Shown: positions 1 to 6,826 of the stretch, piece by piece
Numbering within the stretch: the first letter of the stretch is position 1
Layout: every line of letters starts with the position of its first letter
NCBI GenBank assembly: GCA_964553915.1
Contig: CAZKMM010000020.1
Location: forward strand, 1 to 26,049
Length of the DNA: 26,049 nucleotides
DNA from: CAZKMM01 sp964553915
Lineage (GTDB): Bacteria > RBG-13-61-14 > DRUE01
Reading direction: 5' to 3'
Program-made: the position numbers and the translations under genes
The notes under the pieces: model-generated
Told to the model about the DNA's origin: nothing
Databases searched by the model: none
Seen by the model: the letters and a program-made list of their open reading frames with translations, nothing else

Positions 1-804
1 CTCTGCGGGATAGTTAATGCCAAATCCGGCAGATGCCCGGAGGACTGTAAGTTTTTGCACTGGAAAACCGAGATTAACAGTTATCCGCTCCTTTCTGCCT
101 CTCAACTGGTGGAGTCAGCCCAAAGGGCAAAGGAGAGCGGAGCCAGAGAATTTTCCATCGTCACCAGCGGGAAAGGAATTAAAAGCGAAAAGGAGCTGGA
201 AGAGATTGTCCGGGCAGTAAAAGAGATTGCCCGGCTGGGTCTGGAGCCCTGTGCCTCTTTAGGGATTATCCCGGACTCTGCTCTGGAGCTTTTGAAAGAA
301 GCCGGGTTGGTTCGGTATCATCATAATCTGGAAAGCTCCAGGAATTTTTATCCGCAAATTTGCACCACTCATAGCTGGGAAGAATCCTATCAGGTGGTAA
401 AGACCGCAAAGGAGCTGGGACTGAAGGTTTGCTCTGGAGGGATTTTTGGCTTGGGAGAGAGCTGGGAAGACCGGATAGGGCTTGCGGTGGAGCTGGCAAA
501 GTTAAAGCCGGATTCGGTCCCGCTTAATTTTCTCATTCCCATTCCCAGAACCCCGCTGGAAAGCCAGGAAAAGCTCTCTCCGCTGGATGCTTTAAAAATC
601 ATTACCATTTTCCGGCTGATGCTTCCAGGGACTCATTTGATTATTTGCGGAGGAAGAGAAGAGATTTTAGGAGATTTCCAGAGCTGGCTCTTTCCCGCAG
701 GAGCCACCGGCTTTATCATTGGAGATTATCTCACCCAAAAGGGAAGAAGTCCGGAAGAGGATTTAAAACTACTGGAGAATCTGGGGTTAGAGCCAGAGCA
801 ATGA
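1..804 (+). CDS. bioB: Biotin synthase, 3' part (radical SAM motif damaged)
   Basis: The open frame runs in from the left edge and gives 267 residues, so the N-terminus is outside the window. It reads as BioB, the radical SAM enzyme that inserts sulfur into dethiobiotin. Visible family motifs are NAKSGRCPEDCKF at residues 6-18 of the fragment, HHNLESS (107-113), FYPQICTTHSW (116-126), CSGGIFGLGE (144-153) and GGRE (217-220). The radical SAM motif should read CxxxCxxC. Here Cys12 and Cys16 are present, but the third position (residue 19) is Leu, and the usual Cys-Ala-Gln-Ser stretch is missing as if 12 bases were deleted in frame. Expected auxiliary-cluster ligands are Cys84, Cys144 and Arg219, whereas the position of E. 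coli Cys97 is Ser52. Extra cysteines lie at 121 and 216. bioD follows 44 bases later, giving a biotin operon. The family call is secure, but whether the protein is active is doubtful. Confidence 0.93.
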   Translation, partial: LCGIVNAKSGRCPEDCKFLHWKTEINSYPLLSASQLVESAQRAKESGAREFSIVTSGKGIKSEKELEEIVRAVKEIARLGLEPCASLGIIPDSALELLKEAGLVRYHHNLESSRNFYPQICTTHSWEESYQVVKTAKELGLKVCSGGIFGLGESWEDRIGLAVELAKLKPDSVPLNFLIPIPRTPLESQEKLSPLDALKIITIFRLMLPGTHLIICGGREEILGDFQSWLFPAGATGFIIGDYLTQKGRSPEEDLKLLENLGLEPEQ

Positions 805-848
805 ATTCTCTGAGCAGGAAAAAATAAAAGTGGTGAGGCTATAAACTG

Positions 849-1586
849 ATGATTTATTATGGTTTGATTATAATTGGGACCGATACCGGGGTGGGAAAAA
901 CTGAAGTGGGCTGTGCCCTGGCTGGCATTGCCCGAGCCCGGGGCTTAAAGGTCGGGGTATTTAAACCAGTGGAGACCGGTTGCAGGTGGGAAAATAACAG
1001 GTTAATTCCTCAGGATGGGCTCAAGCTCCTTGAGGCAAGCGGTGCCGGTCTGCCTCTGGATTTGGTGGTGCCTTACCGGTTTTCTCTCCCTGCTTCTCCT
1101 TATGCTTCTGCTCGGGCAGAAGGAAAAAGGATTGAATTTGAAAAAATCTACCAGATTTTTGACGAGCTGGCAGGTGAGTTTGACCTTATTTTAGTGGAAG
1201 GAGCCAGAGGATTGCTCGTGCCGGTGAATGAGAATTTTCTTTTTGCGGATTTAATTCGTCCGATGCATCTGCCGGTTTTAATTGTGGCAGAGAATCGTCT
1301 CGGGGTAATAAATCAAACCCTGCTCACAGTGGAATCTGCCCGGAGACGGGGGCTGGAGGTTCTGGGAGTTCTGCTCAATCAAACCCAGCCGGGAGAGATT
1401 CCCGGCTCTCTGGAAAATATCCGCCAGATTGAAGAATTCTCCCGGGTTCCGGTGCTGGCAGAGATTCCCTTTTTTCCTTCCCAGGAGCGTTCTCGGGGCA
1501 TTTCTCAACTTCTGGAAGGGCTGTTTGAGCAGATTTTTCGCCAGATAAAACAGGCAGGGAAAAGAAGCGTTCTTTATTATCTGTGA
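849..1586 (+). CDS. bioD: Dethiobiotin synthetase
   Basis: The product (245 aa, usual family length about 220-240) makes dethiobiotin from 7,8-diaminopelargonate, CO2 and ATP, the step before BioB. The P-loop GTDTGVGKT lies at residues 10-18. KPVETGC at 39-45 is the BioD hallmark after the second strand. EGARGLLVPV at 117-126 matches the Mg/substrate loop, with Arg120 where Gly is usual. NRLGVINQTLLTVE at 149-162 is also typical. The ATG at 849 is the first possible start after an in-frame stop. The Shine-Dalgarno site is weak (GTGAGG about 10 bases upstream). The gene directly follows bioB and is probably co-transcribed with it. No other biotin gene is in view. Confidence 0.95.
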   Translation: MIYYGLIIIGTDTGVGKTEVGCALAGIARARGLKVGVFKPVETGCRWENNRLIPQDGLKLLEASGAGLPLDLVVPYRFSLPASPYASARAEGKRIEFEKIYQIFDELAGEFDLILVEGARGLLVPVNENFLFADLIRPMHLPVLIVAENRLGVINQTLLTVESARRRGLEVLGVLLNQTQPGEIPGSLENIRQIEEFSRVPVLAEIPFFPSQERSRGISQLLEGLFEQIFRQIKQAGKRSVLYYL

Positions 1587-1594
1587 ATTTTGTT

Positions 1595-1600
1595 TATAAT
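1595..1600 (+). promoter_or_regulatory. Candidate -10 box before the acyl-CoA synthetase gene
   Basis: A perfect TATAAT sits in the 34-base gap after bioD, 20 bases before the next ATG. No good -35 is visible at the right distance. The implied 5' leader would be only about 14 bases, with a weak GAGAAG as ribosome site. Confidence 0.4.
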
Positions 1601-1620
1601 AAATTAACCGAGAAGTTCTA

Positions 1621-3060
1621 ATGAGTAGTAAAGAAAATCATCCTCTTCATCGGATTTTTCATCCTCGCTCCATCGCGGTATTTGGTGCGAGCAACAAGCC
1701 CACCACAATGGGCACCTATCAGCTTTTGAACATTTTAAGCAGTGGCTATCAGGGGAAGGTTTATCCGGTGCATCCGAAATTGAGCGAGGTTCAGGGATTG
1801 AAAGCTTATCCTTCTGCACGAGAATTACCAGAAGCTCCGGACCTTGCCCTGATTACCATTCCCCGGGATGCGGTTCTTGAGGTATTTAAGGATTTAGGGG
1901 AGCGGGGATGTCAGCGGGCAATTGTTATTTCCGGGGGTTTTAAGGAAGTTGGTGAGGAGGGGAGAGAAAAGGAGCAGGAACTGGTAAAAATCGCCCGGTC
2001 TTATGGCATCAGATTTGTGGGACCAAACTGCATTGGAATTATCAATCCCTGGCTCCCGCTCAATACCACAATGTATCCCTATAAGCAAAATCCCGGATAC
2101 ATTGGTTTGGCATCGCATAGCGGGACTTATGTCACCCAGGTTCTTCCCTGGCTGGAAAAGAGCGGAATTGGCTATGCCCGAGCGGTCAGTTTGGGAAATG
2201 AAGCAGACCTGAATATTGTGGATGCCATTGAATACTACGGGGAAGATGAGCAGGTAAAATCCATTGCTCTTTATATTGAAGGAATTCGCAAGCCCCGGGA
2301 ATTTTTAAAAGTTGCTAAAAGGGTGAGCCGGAAGAAGCCGATAGTTGCCCTTTATGTTGGCGGCACCAGAGCCGGGGCACGCTCCGGGGTGAGCCATACT
2401 GGAGCTTTATCTGGTTCGGATGAGATTTATCAGGGGGTGTTTAATCAGTGCCGGATTATTCGGGCGCCAGATGTTGCCAGCCTTTATGAATGGGCTTTTG
2501 CCCTGGCTACCCAGCCTCCGCTTAAAGGTAAAAGAATTGCCATTTGCACTCATTCCGGCGGTCCTGCTACTTCTCTGGCAGATGCCTGCGAGCGAGCCGG
2601 GTTTGAAGTGAGGGAATTTTCTCCAAAGCTACAAAAACGAATTCGTCAGTTAATTCCTGCTACTGGTTCCGCCCGTAATCCGGTGGATATGACTTTTTCC
2701 GTGAATCTGGATGCACTTTATTTTCAGCTTCCTGAGCTGATTCTTTCTTCTGGCGAGGTGGACGGACTGATTCTTCACGGAATAGAAGGAGAGAGCTATT
2801 ACACTCATTTTGTTCAGGCGAGCCACGGGCGATTAAAAATTCCCATAGAAGAACTGAGCGGTTATTTAAGAGGGATTTTAAAAAAACTGGCTCAGCTTCC
2901 TGCCAGATTCTCCAAACCAATAGTTTCTAGCTCCTTTATGGGGAGAGAAGATAGCGCGGTGGCTTTAGTGCAGGATTTGGGGATTCCCTGTTATCCCAGC
3001 CCGGAGCGAGCGGTTCTGGCAATGAAGGCTCTGTATCTGCGGGGTCAATCAATCAAATAA
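1621..3060 (+). CDS. Acyl-CoA synthetase (ADP-forming), alpha subunit; CoA-binding protein
   Basis: The 479-residue protein matches the alpha subunit of ADP-forming acetyl/acyl-CoA synthetase. That family converts acyl-CoA, ADP and phosphate to acid, CoA and ATP, a common energy-conserving step in anaerobes. An N-terminal CoA-binding Rossmann domain (FHPRSIAVFGAS, residues 13-24) is followed by GPNCIGIINP (134-143). Two succinyl-CoA-ligase-like flavodoxin domains come next. The phospho-accepting histidine is His259 in VSHTGALSGSD, and CTHSGGPATSLADACE (309-324) marks the third domain. The ATP-grasp beta subunit, which some relatives carry fused or next door, is absent from the protein and from the window. 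Substrate specificity cannot be read from the sequence. The last 16 bases overlap the convergent cutA gene. Confidence 0.85.
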   Translation: MSSKENHPLHRIFHPRSIAVFGASNKPTTMGTYQLLNILSSGYQGKVYPVHPKLSEVQGLKAYPSARELPEAPDLALITIPRDAVLEVFKDLGERGCQRAIVISGGFKEVGEEGREKEQELVKIARSYGIRFVGPNCIGIINPWLPLNTTMYPYKQNPGYIGLASHSGTYVTQVLPWLEKSGIGYARAVSLGNEADLNIVDAIEYYGEDEQVKSIALYIEGIRKPREFLKVAKRVSRKKPIVALYVGGTRAGARSGVSHTGALSGSDEIYQGVFNQCRIIRAPDVASLYEWAFALATQPPLKGKRIAICTHSGGPATSLADACERAGFEVREFSPKLQKRIRQLIPATGSARNPVDMTFSVNLDALYFQLPELILSSGEVDGLILHGIEGESYYTHFVQASHGRLKIPIEELSGYLRGILKKLAQLPARFSKPIVSSSFMGREDSAVALVQDLGIPCYPSPERAVLAMKALYLRGQSIK

Positions 3061-3395
3061 TTTCCGCATACTTCATCAATCCATTTTAAATAGCTGGGAT
3101 TTCCTGCCAGAATCGGCAGGGCAATAATCTCAGGAACATCATAAGAGTGCAGTTCTTTGATTCGGGCGGTAAGTTTACCGAACAGAGCATCCCGGGTCTT
3201 GATCAGCATTAAAACTTCCCGGTCCTGCTCTATTTTTCCTTTCCAGGTATAAATGCTGGTGATGGGTTCAATAATGTTCACGCAGGCACAGAGTTTTTCT
3301 GAAACCAGAGTTCGGGCAATGGTTATTGCTTGTTCTTTGTCCGGAGTGGTGACCATTATTACCAGATGCTTGATTTCTGGCTCCTCCCCAATCAT
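3045..3395 (-). CDS. cutA: CutA1 family divalent-cation tolerance protein
   Basis: The product is a small cytosolic CutA1 protein, a family of trimers linked to copper/divalent-cation tolerance, although its biochemical role remains uncertain. The start at 3395 was chosen because a strong Shine-Dalgarno (GGAGGGAG) lies just before it. It gives 116 aa, close to the usual 105-115, while a longer in-frame start at 3455 has no such site and would add a non-conserved tail. Family signatures are VTTPDKEQAITIARTLV (15-31), LCACVNIIEPITSIYTWKGKI (35-55), KTRDALF (66-72), HSYDVPEIIALPI (83-95) and YLKWI (102-106). The gene is divergent from the glyoxalase gene and its 3' end overlaps the end of the acyl-CoA synthetase gene. 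Confidence 0.93.
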   Translation of the reverse strand: MIGEEPEIKHLVIMVTTPDKEQAITIARTLVSEKLCACVNIIEPITSIYTWKGKIEQDREVLMLIKTRDALFGKLTARIKELHSYDVPEIIALPILAGNPSYLKWIDEVCGNYLID

Positions 3396-3397
3396 TT

Positions 3398-3405
3398 CTC
3401 CCTCC
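3398..3405 (-). promoter_or_regulatory. Ribosome binding site that fixes the cutA start
   Basis: On the minus strand GGAGGGAG lies 2 bases before the ATG at 3395. This supports the shorter cutA start over the in-frame ATG 60 bases upstream. Confidence 0.7.
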
Positions 3406-3460
3406 GAGCAGGCGATTTTGGAACTAAATTTAGCAGGAATTATTTTCCTAAACAAATCAA

Positions 3461-3489
3461 TTGAAGCTTGGCTTAAAATCTGCTAAAAA
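3461..3489 (+). promoter_or_regulatory. Promoter of the glyoxalase gene, leaderless geometry
   Basis: TTGAAG (3461-3466), a 17-base spacer, then TAAAAA (3484-3489) preceded by TGC (extended -10). The ATG at 3497 begins only 7 bases after the -10, and no Shine-Dalgarno is present, so the transcript would start at or next to the start codon. Confidence 0.5.
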
Positions 3490-3496
3490 ATAAAAA

Positions 3497-3874
3497 ATGA
3501 AGCTCGGTCATATCAGTTTGCGGGTGAGTGATTTATCTCGTTCTTTGTCTTTTTATCGGGCTTTAGGTTTTAAGGAAAAAAGAAGAATTGAACTGGAGAA
3601 GTTTCGCTCCACTTTGCTGTTTTTACAGGCAGATAACGGTGCGGAACTGGAGCTGGTTTTTAACTGGGATGATACTTCTCCTCCTGAGCTGGGAAATGGC
3701 TTTTTACATCTCGGGCTGGAGGTGGAGGATTTGGAGCAGTTTCTCTCCCGGCTTCGCTCTCAGGGAATTGCAGGAGATTGTCAGATTACCACCACTCCCC
3801 AGGGAGATAAAATTTGTTTTATCACGGACCCGGACGGATACCAGATAGAACTGGTTGAGCCCAAAGCAAAGTGA
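3497..3874 (+). CDS. Glyoxalase I-like VOC family protein
   Basis: This 125-residue protein belongs to the vicinal oxygen chelate superfamily and most resembles lactoylglutathione lyase (glyoxalase I). Metal ligands expected for glyoxalase I are all in place at near-canonical spacing: His5 (GHISLRV), Glu52 (ELELV), His71 (FLHLGLEV) and Glu118 (YQIELVEP). Other signatures are SLSFYRALGF (16-25) and FITDPDGYQIEL (108-119). It probably detoxifies methylglyoxal or a related hemithioacetal, but the thiol cofactor is unknown and other VOC activities remain possible. The stop overlaps the GTG start of the next gene by 4 bases, so the two are translationally coupled. No ribosome site is visible. Confidence 0.85.
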   Translation: MKLGHISLRVSDLSRSLSFYRALGFKEKRRIELEKFRSTLLFLQADNGAELELVFNWDDTSPPELGNGFLHLGLEVEDLEQFLSRLRSQGIAGDCQITTTPQGDKICFITDPDGYQIELVEPKAK

Positions 3875-4362
3875 GCATAAATCTTTTAACTGATATTTTC
3901 CGCTCAAAAAGGGCTTTAAAAATCCCGCCGGAAATAGAGCAGAGATTTAAGGAGGAAGAGCTTTGCCGGAGGTGCGGGCTTTGCTGTTATGGTTCGGTGC
4001 GGTATAAGGGCAGGCTGGTGATTATCAAGGAGCTTCCCTGTAAATATCTGGAGCTGGATGCTGGAGGAAAAGCTACCTGCCGGATTTATCCGGACCGGCA
4101 TCAGCTTGCTCCCTGGTGCCAGCGGGTGGAGAGAAAGACAGTTGAGGCAGGGTTGTTTCCGGATGATTGCCCTTATGTTCAGGGAATTGAAGGCTATCAG
4201 GGAAAGGTGGTTTTGGTGGGTGAGGAAAAGAAAAAGTTTTATCGCTGGCTAAGTGAGAATATCAATCCCCAGCCCCAGCCGGAATATCTGGAAGAGGAGG
4301 TCTGGAGGAATTTCCTGGCTAAGCTCGGGATTTATTATAATACCAGAGCTCAATCAGAATAG
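3871..4362 (+). CDS. YkgJ/UPF0153-type cysteine cluster protein
   Basis: The 163-residue protein starts with GTG inside the stop of the glyoxalase gene (GTGA overlap). Eight cysteines follow the YkgJ-type pattern: CRRCGLCC at 32-39 (Cys32, 35, 38, 39), Cys57 (LPCKYL), Cys70 in TCRIYPDRH, Cys83 (APWC) and Cys100 (DDCPY). The family is annotated as a putative zinc- or iron-chelating protein with no established function. Nothing suggests export or membrane segments. Coupling to a VOC enzyme may mean joint expression rather than a shared pathway. The last 44 bases, which encode a non-conserved tail, overlap the 3' end of the convergent MFS gene. Confidence 0.8.
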   Translation: MSINLLTDIFRSKRALKIPPEIEQRFKEEELCRRCGLCCYGSVRYKGRLVIIKELPCKYLELDAGGKATCRIYPDRHQLAPWCQRVERKTVEAGLFPDDCPYVQGIEGYQGKVVLVGEEKKKFYRWLSENINPQPQPEYLEEEVWRNFLAKLGIYYNTRAQSE

Positions 4363-5452
4363 CTCCCAGAATCATCCCGGCGCCAATAAAATAAGGACTT
4401 CGCTCTCCAATAAATTCCGCAAATACTCCGCCCAGAACCGGACCGGTAAGAGCTCCAGCCCCGATGAAAAACTCATGCCATCCGCTCCTTGCCCCGGCTC
4501 GTTTTTGAGAAAGGCTGATGGCATAATATAGACTGGAAAAATAGGTTACCCCGCTGGCAGAGCCAACCAGAAAAAATCCGGGAATAAAACCAGATAATTT
4601 GCTGGAAAGACCGATTATTACCAGCCCGGAAAATGCTCCCAGCTGAGCCAGGACTAAAGGCAGAAATTTAAAATGCCATCTTCTACTAAGATTCAAAATC
4701 ACAAAAAAGCTTGCCTGCCCCAGAGACATCACCAGAAAAAGAATTCCCAGCTGAGAGCTGGATAGTCCCAGACCCTCTCCTAATTTGGGAAAGATGTTTC
4801 GAAGGATTCCCTGAAAGAAATAGGTCATTATGTTTGCCAGCCAGGAAAGATAGAGAAAATAAACCGGACCTGATTCTTCGGTGTAGCCAGTGGTCTGGCT
4901 GGCTCTTTGGGCAGGAGGATAAATCGCCAGAAAAGAAAAGAGCACCCCGCCCAGACCTGCTCCCCAGAAGACCAGCTCCAGCTTTCTTTCAAACAGCCAG
5001 CCCGCCAGATAGGGTCCGAAAATAAAGCCCAGACACCAGCTGAGATTATACCACCCCGCAATTTTGCTGAGCTTTTCTCCGGGAACCAGAAGGCTGAGCC
5101 GGGATTCCATTGCCGGCCAGATTAAAGCCAAGCCCAGAGAATACCCGAACACAAAAGGATAAAGAAAATTGAGCTTCTCCACCCAGGGAATAAAAAGCAC
5201 GCTCAAGCCAAAAATCATTGCTCCGAGAAAAGAAAGCAGTCTTTTACTCAGCCGGTCAGAAAGCCAGCCGGATAAAGGCACAGAAAGGGTATAGGTCAGA
5301 GCTCCCAGTCCGCCCAGATACCCCAGTTCCAGATTTCCTGCTTTCAGGCGAAGAGCATAAAGGGGCACTCCCAGAAGAACCATTGCAAGAAATAAATTGA
5401 TGATAAAAGCAAAGCTGTAAATAAAACCCAGAGCCAGCTTTAATCTCTGCAT
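4319..5452 (-). CDS. Major facilitator superfamily transporter
   Basis: A 377-residue integral inner-membrane protein with about twelve hydrophobic segments along its length. Between segments 2 and 3 it has the MFS loop signature GWLSDRLSKRLL (residues about 62-73), a form of GxLaDRxGrkr. A second inter-segment GP motif (FIFGPYLAGWLFERKL) lies in the fifth segment region and FIGAGALTGPVLGG in the C-terminal half. The substrate cannot be told, and sugar or drug export are both possible. It starts 2 bases after the trmFO stop and is probably co-transcribed with it, although no functional link is obvious. The C-terminal codons overlap the tail of the YkgJ-type gene. Confidence 0.85.
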   Translation of the reverse strand: MQRLKLALGFIYSFAFIINLFLAMVLLGVPLYALRLKAGNLELGYLGGLGALTYTLSVPLSGWLSDRLSKRLLSFLGAMIFGLSVLFIPWVEKLNFLYPFVFGYSLGLALIWPAMESRLSLLVPGEKLSKIAGWYNLSWCLGFIFGPYLAGWLFERKLELVFWGAGLGGVLFSFLAIYPPAQRASQTTGYTEESGPVYFLYLSWLANIMTYFFQGILRNIFPKLGEGLGLSSSQLGILFLVMSLGQASFFVILNLSRRWHFKFLPLVLAQLGAFSGLVIIGLSSKLSGFIPGFFLVGSASGVTYFSSLYYAISLSQKRAGARSGWHEFFIGAGALTGPVLGGVFAEFIGERSPYFIGAGMILGAILIELWYYNKSRA

Positions 5453-5454
5453 CT

Positions 5455-6780
5455 TTATTCGGTAAGCTCTTTTTGAATTTGAGCCAGATATTCCTCCACG
5501 GTTTTTAAAGCCCGCTCCACCAGTTTTTTTCTTCGCTCTTTTTTTCGGACCGGGAAATCCAGCTCCCGGAGCAAGCCAAAGTTGGCGTTCATCGGCTGGA
5601 ATTCTCCCTGGCGAAAGCTGGTGACATAATGAATTAAGGCTCCGATGATGCTTCGGTTGTCCAGGAGCCGGGGCTTTTTATTTTTCAGCCGAAGCAGAGC
5701 ATAAATCCCTGCCATTATCCCACAGGCAGAGCTCTCCAGATATCCTTCCACCCCGGTAATCTGTCCGGCAAAAAAGATCCGCTCATCCTTTTTCAAAGAA
5801 AGGTCTGGATTTAAGAGCCGGGGAGAGTTAAGATATGTGTTTCGGTGCATACTTCCCAGCCGGGCAAATTCTGCTCGCTCCAGACCGGGAATCATTCGGA
5901 ACACCCGCTCCTGCTCCGGATATTTCAACCGGGTTTGAAATCCCACCATCCCGTAAAGGCTCCTGGCCAGGTCCTCCTGGCGAAGCTGAACCACTGCATA
6001 AGGCTCCTTGCCGGTTTTTGGGTCTTTTATTCCCACGGGCTTTAGCGGACCAAAGCGGAGGGTGTCTTTTCCCCGGCGAGCCATCTCCTCAATTGGAAGA
6101 CAGGCTTCAAAATATCTTGGCTCCTCAAACTCCCGAAGCGGAACTACCTCTGCCCGGACCAGCTCCTGACAGAACCTCTCATACTGCTCCTTATCCATTG
6201 GGCAGTTAATGTAATCATCTCCGCCTTTCCCATACCTGCTCTGGAAAAAGGCAATTTCAAAATTGATGGAATCTTTATAAACAATTGGTGCCAGAGCATC
6301 ATAAAAATAAAGTCCTTTTTGTCCGGTGATTCTTTCCAGCTCCTTGGTCAGGGCTGATGAAGTCAAAGGACCGCTGGCAATGATGACAATTCCGCTCTCC
6401 GGGATTTTGGTTACCTCCTGGCGAATCAGCTCCAGATTTGGATGAGAGATGAGCTTTTCTGTGATGTACTCAGAAAACTTTTCCCGGTCCACTGCCAGCG
6501 CCTGCCCGGCAGGAACCGGGAACTTCTCCGCAGATTCCATCACCAGCGAGCCAAAAAGTTTCATTTCTGTTTTAAGCAGACCCGAGGCATTTTCTAAAGA
6601 AGTGCTCTTAAAAGAATTGGAGCAGACCAGCTCTGCCAGGTTCTGGTTTCGGTGGGCAGGAGAGAATTTTTCCGGCTTCATTTCAAAAAGCCGGACCTTT
6701 CCTCCATATTTCAAAATCTGCCAGCTGGCTTCTGCTCCTGCCAGTCCCCCGCCAATGATGGTTATGAAATCCTCATCCAT
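5455..6780 (-). CDS. trmFO: Methylenetetrahydrofolate-tRNA-(uracil-5-)-methyltransferase TrmFO
   Basis: The product is a flavoprotein that forms m5U54 in the tRNA T-loop using 5,10-methylene-THF and FADH2. With the start at 6780 it has 441 aa (family about 435-445). The FAD-binding GGGLAGAEAS is at 10-19, ELVCSNSFKS holds Cys53, and FEACLPIE holds Cys227. These match the positions of the Bacillus subtilis catalytic pair Cys53/Cys226, which supports this start. FRMIPGLERAEFARLGSMHRNTY and FFAGQITGVEGYLESSACG are further family blocks. In-frame ATGs at 6810 and 6876 are less likely: the latter lies inside folC. No good Shine-Dalgarno is seen before any of them. The gene is divergent from folC and precedes the MFS gene. 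Confidence 0.95.
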   Translation of the reverse strand: MDEDFITIIGGGLAGAEASWQILKYGGKVRLFEMKPEKFSPAHRNQNLAELVCSNSFKSTSLENASGLLKTEMKLFGSLVMESAEKFPVPAGQALAVDREKFSEYITEKLISHPNLELIRQEVTKIPESGIVIIASGPLTSSALTKELERITGQKGLYFYDALAPIVYKDSINFEIAFFQSRYGKGGDDYINCPMDKEQYERFCQELVRAEVVPLREFEEPRYFEACLPIEEMARRGKDTLRFGPLKPVGIKDPKTGKEPYAVVQLRQEDLARSLYGMVGFQTRLKYPEQERVFRMIPGLERAEFARLGSMHRNTYLNSPRLLNPDLSLKKDERIFFAGQITGVEGYLESSACGIMAGIYALLRLKNKKPRLLDNRSIIGALIHYVTSFRQGEFQPMNANFGLLRELDFPVRKKERRKKLVERALKTVEEYLAQIQKELTE

Positions 6781-6785
6781 CTTGC

Positions 6786-6813
6786 TTGTTTGCTTTTCAA
6801 GATATACCATAAT
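6786..6813 (+). promoter_or_regulatory. Candidate folC promoter
   Basis: TTGTTT (6786-6791), a 16-base spacer and CATAAT (6808-6813) lie between the divergent trmFO and folC starts. The folC ATG is 13 bases after the -10 and has no Shine-Dalgarno, so the leader would be about 7 bases or less. Confidence 0.4.
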
Positions 6814-6826
6814 CTCAAAATTGCCA

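Noticed and set aside
3396..3455. A 20-residue N-terminal extension of CutA
   Set aside because: The strong Shine-Dalgarno directly before 3395 and the usual CutA length favour the shorter form.
6449..6826. An upstream extension of the folC frame by 126 codons without a stop
   Set aside because: It is entirely antisense to trmFO and its leader region, lacks FolC-like sequence, and the normal FolC N-terminus starts at 6827.
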